From: Akkermansiaceae bacterium
GTDB lineage: Bacteria > Verrucomicrobiota > Verrucomicrobiia > Verrucomicrobiales > Akkermansiaceae
Length of the DNA: 64,000 nucleotides
Assembly (NCBI GenBank): GCA_019634595.1
Contig: JAHCBC010000005.1
Coordinates: 62,001-126,000 of the forward strand
Reading direction: 5' to 3'
A model generated the notes under the pieces. That model worked only from the letters and a program-made list of their open reading frames with translations. It ran no database searches and was not told where the DNA came from. Numbering within the stretch: position 1 is the first letter of the stretch; every line of letters starts with the position of its first letter. Position numbers and translations under genes: made by a program. Shown here piece by piece: positions 61,008 through 64,000 of this stretch.

Positions 61008-64000
61008 CTACCTGCTGATCGGCTGTGAAATCCGGAGGTAGGCGAAGAGGTCCCGCATCTGCTTGTCGGAAAGCTGGTCGAGCAGGCCCTCCGGCATGAG
61101 ACTGAGGCCGGCGGCCTTGCTCTCCGCGATCTGCTCGCGCGGAACCGTGGTGTCATTCCCGTCGAAGCCGCGCAGGACGATGACGTTGCTGTCCTGGTCC
61201 GCGAGGAAACCTCCGAGGACCCGGCCATCCTTCGTGGTGACGGTGTGGTTGCCGTAGCCTTCGCGGATCTCCGCGTTCGGATCGACGATGCTGACGAGCA
61301 TGGTGCCAAGGTCCTCCCGCTGGTAGCTGGTCAGGTTTGGCCCGATGTTGCCGCCCTTATGGAAAAGCTGGTGGCAGGCGGCGCAGCGTTCCATGTAGAT
61401 GGCCTCCCCGGCGTAGGGATCTCCCGGCGCGGCGGAGAGGATGCGCTTCACTTCGTCGATCCGTGGGCGGAAGGACTCCCGCGCGGCGGGTGCCTTCATC
61501 GGGAAAAGGACGGTGAGTTTTGAATGCAGGCCTTCATCCTGGTGCTGCCGCAGTCGGACGAGAAGGTCGCCGGAGATGGCGTCACGCGGAATGGCGGAGG
61601 ACTCGACGGCGGAGACAAGCGCCAGCGCGGATGCCGGGCGGGAGGCGAGCAAGGCGAGGGCGGCGTCCCACCGGTCACGCGGCAGACCGGGCAGGGCGGC
61701 GGTGATGGCCGCTCCGATACTGGAGTCATCGTAGAGAGTGAGGGAAGCGAGGCCGGCGTTCGCCAGATCCGCTGGCGAGGTGGCGTCCTTTGCGATGGCG
61801 AGCAACGCGGCCTGTGCCGGCGGGTGCTGGATCTCACCGAAGATGCGCGCGAGCTGCAGGCGTTCCGGTGCGGCGGCTTTCGGATTGGAAAGGATGGCCA
61901 CCGCCTCCTCCAGTGCGGCGGCCTCTTTCTGCCGCAGGCGCAGGTGGAGGGAACCTTTTCCCAGCTTTGCCATTTCCTCCGCCAGTTCCGGCGGGAGCGG
62001 CGGCAGGGCACGGCCCTGGAACGCCTGGGCGAAGCCGTCCATCAGCGCGGCCTTGTCCTCTGGCGTGGGTGCAAGCGCGAGGAGGCGCGCGGCGCGGATG
62101 AGATCCGTGCGGGTGCCCGCCGCGGCGAAGCGGCGCATCAACCGTGGCGTGATGTGGGTGCGGACGATGGCGCGTGACCAGAGATCCCCCCTGCGCTCGA
62201 ACAGGCTGACCACTTCGGCGGCGGATGACTTGCAGTGGGACTCCAGGACGAACCACGCCATCATGGGGATGAATGCGTCCCCAGCATCGATGTCGCGTGA
62301 AAGGATCTCCGCGACCAGTGGCAGCGCCTGCTCCCGCTCCAGCCGCCGCGCGGTGGAGAGGATCTGGCTGCGCACTTCCGCATCCGGCTCCGTGGCGGCC
62401 AGCGCCAGGATGGTTTTGTGGACGCGTGGCGTGAGAACCTTGGCGTCTCCGAGCAGGCGGATGGTCCATGCACGCACCATCGGCGTAGGGTGCCGCAGGC
62501 ACTGGAGGGCCAGTGTTTCATCCAGTGCGCCGGTCTGGTGGAGCACCCACAGGATCTCCAGTGCGGGGTGAGAATTTCCGGCAGGCGCGGAAAGCAGCGC
62601 GGTGGCATCCGGGATCGTCGCCTTGCGCTCGGAAAGCAGGCGCACGGCGGTCTGGCGGTGCCAGAGGTTGGGATGGGAAAGCGTGGCGACCAGTTCCGCG
62701 TCGGTTTTTTTGGAAAGGTCGGTGCCTCGCTCCAGCGGCAGATCCTTTCCGCGCAGGCGGTAGATGCGGCCGGTGAACGGATCGATCTGTCCCTGGTAGT
62801 TCTGGCCGTGGGCGATGTATTCCTCACGGAAGTCCGCGATGGTGATGCTGCCGTCCGGGGATGGCGTGAGATAGACCGGCCGGAAGGTAACGTCATCGCT
62901 GGTCAGCGCGGGATCGACATCCGTCGTGGAGAAGGTGCTGCCGGCGGGGATGCGGGTGGAGGCGGTCAGCTTCCGGTGGAGGGGATCCGCGCCCATCAGC
63001 AGGCCCCGCCATTTTTCCGGAATGGCGGTGCCTTCCATCATGATGATGTTGTGCGTGAAGCGGGCGATGGGATGGCTGGTGGCCATGTGCTGCAACTCGC
63101 CGAAGGAGTAGGGATTCGTCGGCGGGCCGAACTTGTCCGGGGAGGTGCCCTGTTTCAGGTAGAGGCCATCCTGGATGTGGTGCCAGCCGCGGGTGTTGCC
63201 GCCGTTGTGGCCGCTGAAAAGCCGTCCTTCCGCATCGAAGTGCAGGCCGAAGGTGTTGCCACTGCCGTCCGCGAAGATCTCGAAAGCCTTCGTCGCCGGG
63301 TGGTAGCGCCATACCGCGCAACCTTCCAGGTAGATCAACGGCTTGTTCGCTCCATCGATGCCCGGTGTCGTGTCGATGTGGCTGCTCACGGTGCTGCCCT
63401 GCGCGCCGTAGAGCCATCCGTCCGTCCCCCAGGTCAGGCCGTTGGCGGTGCTGTGCGTGTCCTCCAGACCGAAGCCGGAAAGGCGGACCTCCGGATCACG
63501 GTCCGGCACGTCATCGCCATCCGCGTCGGGATAGAAAAGCAGGTAGGGCGCGTGCATCACCCAGATGCCGCCATGACCGTGGAGGACGGAGTTCGCCATG
63601 TTCAGCCCGGTGAGGACGTTCTTGTGGCGGTCGTAGATGCCGTCTCCGTCCGTGTCCTCATGCACGCTCACGATGTCCGCGCCCGGTGTGTGGTGCGGTG
63701 GAGCGGGTGGCACGCGGTCGTATTTTCCCCGGTAGTAGGCATCACGGGAAATCATCTTCAGCCCGGCGGGGTAGGGATACTGCCGGTATTGGGAAATCCA
63801 CATCCGGCCCCGCGCGTCGAAGCTCACATGCGTGGGCTGGGCGACTTCCGGTTCATGAAGCAGGGACTCCACCACCAGGTCCGGCGCGGGTTTCAGTTTC
63901 GTGAGCGCCTCCGCCGGGGAGACTTGCATTCCCCGCACAGGCTCCGCCGGTGCCTGGAGCACCGTGCTCGCCGGACGCCAGTCCTTCGGTGTGTAGGCCG
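61008..64000 (-). CDS. PVC-type CxxCH heme protein with beta-propeller and HEAT repeats (5' end outside window)
   Basis: At least 997 residues, open at the window edge, so the signal peptide is missing. The N-terminal 430 residues form a soluble glucose/sorbosone dehydrogenase-like beta-propeller as in planctomycete/verrucomicrobial membrane-bound dehydrogenases (THVSFDARGRMWISQYRQYPYP, DTDGDGIYDRHKNVLTGLNMANSV, GRLFSGHNGGNTRGWHHIQDG). The middle (about 440-820) is HEAT-like helical repeats. A class I cytochrome c module follows with the heme motif CAACH in YMERCAACHQLFHKGG, the MET-like ligand region later, and the TIGR02603-type tail (DGRVLGGFLADQDSNVIVLRG, QLSDKQMRDLFAYLR). Probably a periplasmic sugar or polysaccharide oxidoreductase. 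Confidence 0.93.
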   Translation of the reverse strand, partial: AYTPKDWRPASTVLQAPAEPVRGMQVSPAEALTKLKPAPDLVVESLLHEPEVAQPTHVSFDARGRMWISQYRQYPYPAGLKMISRDAYYRGKYDRVPPAPPHHTPGADIVSVHEDTDGDGIYDRHKNVLTGLNMANSVLHGHGGIWVMHAPYLLFYPDADGDDVPDRDPEVRLSGFGLEDTHSTANGLTWGTDGWLYGAQGSTVSSHIDTTPGIDGANKPLIYLEGCAVWRYHPATKAFEIFADGSGNTFGLHFDAEGRLFSGHNGGNTRGWHHIQDGLYLKQGTSPDKFGPPTNPYSFGELQHMATSHPIARFTHNIIMMEGTAIPEKWRGLLMGADPLHRKLTASTRIPAGSTFSTTDVDPALTSDDVTFRPVYLTPSPDGSITIADFREEYIAHGQNYQGQIDPFTGRIYRLRGKDLPLERGTDLSKKTDAELVATLSHPNLWHRQTAVRLLSERKATIPDATALLSAPAGNSHPALEILWVLHQTGALDETLALQCLRHPTPMVRAWTIRLLGDAKVLTPRVHKTILALAATEPDAEVRSQILSTARRLEREQALPLVAEILSRDIDAGDAFIPMMAWFVLESHCKSSAAEVVSLFERRGDLWSRAIVRTHITPRLMRRFAAAGTRTDLIRAARLLALAPTPEDKAALMDGFAQAFQGRALPPLPPELAEEMAKLGKGSLHLRLRQKEAAALEEAVAILSNPKAAAPERLQLARIFGEIQHPPAQAALLAIAKDATSPADLANAGLASLTLYDDSSIGAAITAALPGLPRDRWDAALALLASRPASALALVSAVESSAIPRDAISGDLLVRLRQHQDEGLHSKLTVLFPMKAPAARESFRPRIDEVKRILSAAPGDPYAGEAIYMERCAACHQLFHKGGNIGPNLTSYQREDLGTMLVSIVDPNAEIREGYGNHTVTTKDGRVLGGFLADQDSNVIVLRGFDGNDTTVPREQIAESKAAGLSLMPEGLLDQLSDKQMRDLFAYLRISQPISR

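Overview
The window is about 64 kb of GC-rich bacterial chromosome and most resembles Verrucomicrobiota, probably a Luteolibacter-like member of Verrucomicrobiales. That placement is inference from several clade-typical features: PEP-CTERM exported proteins with autotransporter-type beta-strand repeats, a PVC-type CxxCH heme protein with HEAT repeats, an ECF sigma factor beside a Ser/Thr kinase-TPR protein, an STN-like tail on a BlaR1 protein, and many short exported proteins known mainly from this phylum. No rRNA, tRNA, CRISPR array, prophage or complete insertion sequence was recognised.

Layout. 0-5 kb: gmk, an exported protein with two secretin-like repeats, and a histidine kinase/response regulator pair. 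5-10.4 kb (minus strand): a conserved hypothetical, a BlaR1/BlaI-type pair with its operator, and a translationally coupled trio (two TIGR0258x-type proteins and topoisomerase IB). 10.8-15.6 kb: methionine synthase in two pieces. 15.8-18.9 kb: an exported thioredoxin-like protein, a VTT-domain membrane protein and cinA. 19-20.5 kb: small membrane proteins. 20.7-28 kb: two giant PEP-CTERM beta-repeat proteins. 28-29.5 kb: unknown small proteins. 29.8-35.4 kb: assimilatory sulfate reduction and cysteine synthesis (cysJ, cysI, cysH, cysK). 35.8-41 kb: a MazG-like pyrophosphohydrolase, rsmH, an SGNH hydrolase, a large exported protein and a PqiC-like lipoprotein. 41-47.8 kb (minus): an LptF/G permease with a partner, a PocR-AraC regulator, and a kinase with its ECF sigma factor. 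47.9-52.6 kb (minus): a cbb3-oxidase maturation cluster (ccoG, a 38-residue membrane ORF, a SafE-like protein, ccoI). 52.9-64 kb: exported proteins, a DUF4091-like exported glycosidase candidate, mutY, a trypsin-like lipoprotein and the 5'-truncated PVC heme protein.

The most striking observation is the metH locus. The homocysteine-binding half is separated from the rest by an inverted-repeat element whose first bases complete the stop codon. The second half carries, in frame inside its C-terminal AdoMet (activation) domain, about 236 residues of a REP-associated tyrosine transposase (RAYT) with HUH and Tyr motifs intact, bounded by a perfect 25-nt inverted repeat.

This sits in a window crowded with at least ten families of palindromic intergenic elements. 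Many are built as two hairpins in inverted orientation (REPIN-like), several are nested, and in four families the stems carry compensatory base changes. One pair upstream of gmk has the GTAG foot of classical REP sequences. A chromosome shaped by RAYT/REPIN activity, with one RAYT captured inside an essential-looking enzyme, is the main candidate for an undescribed system here.
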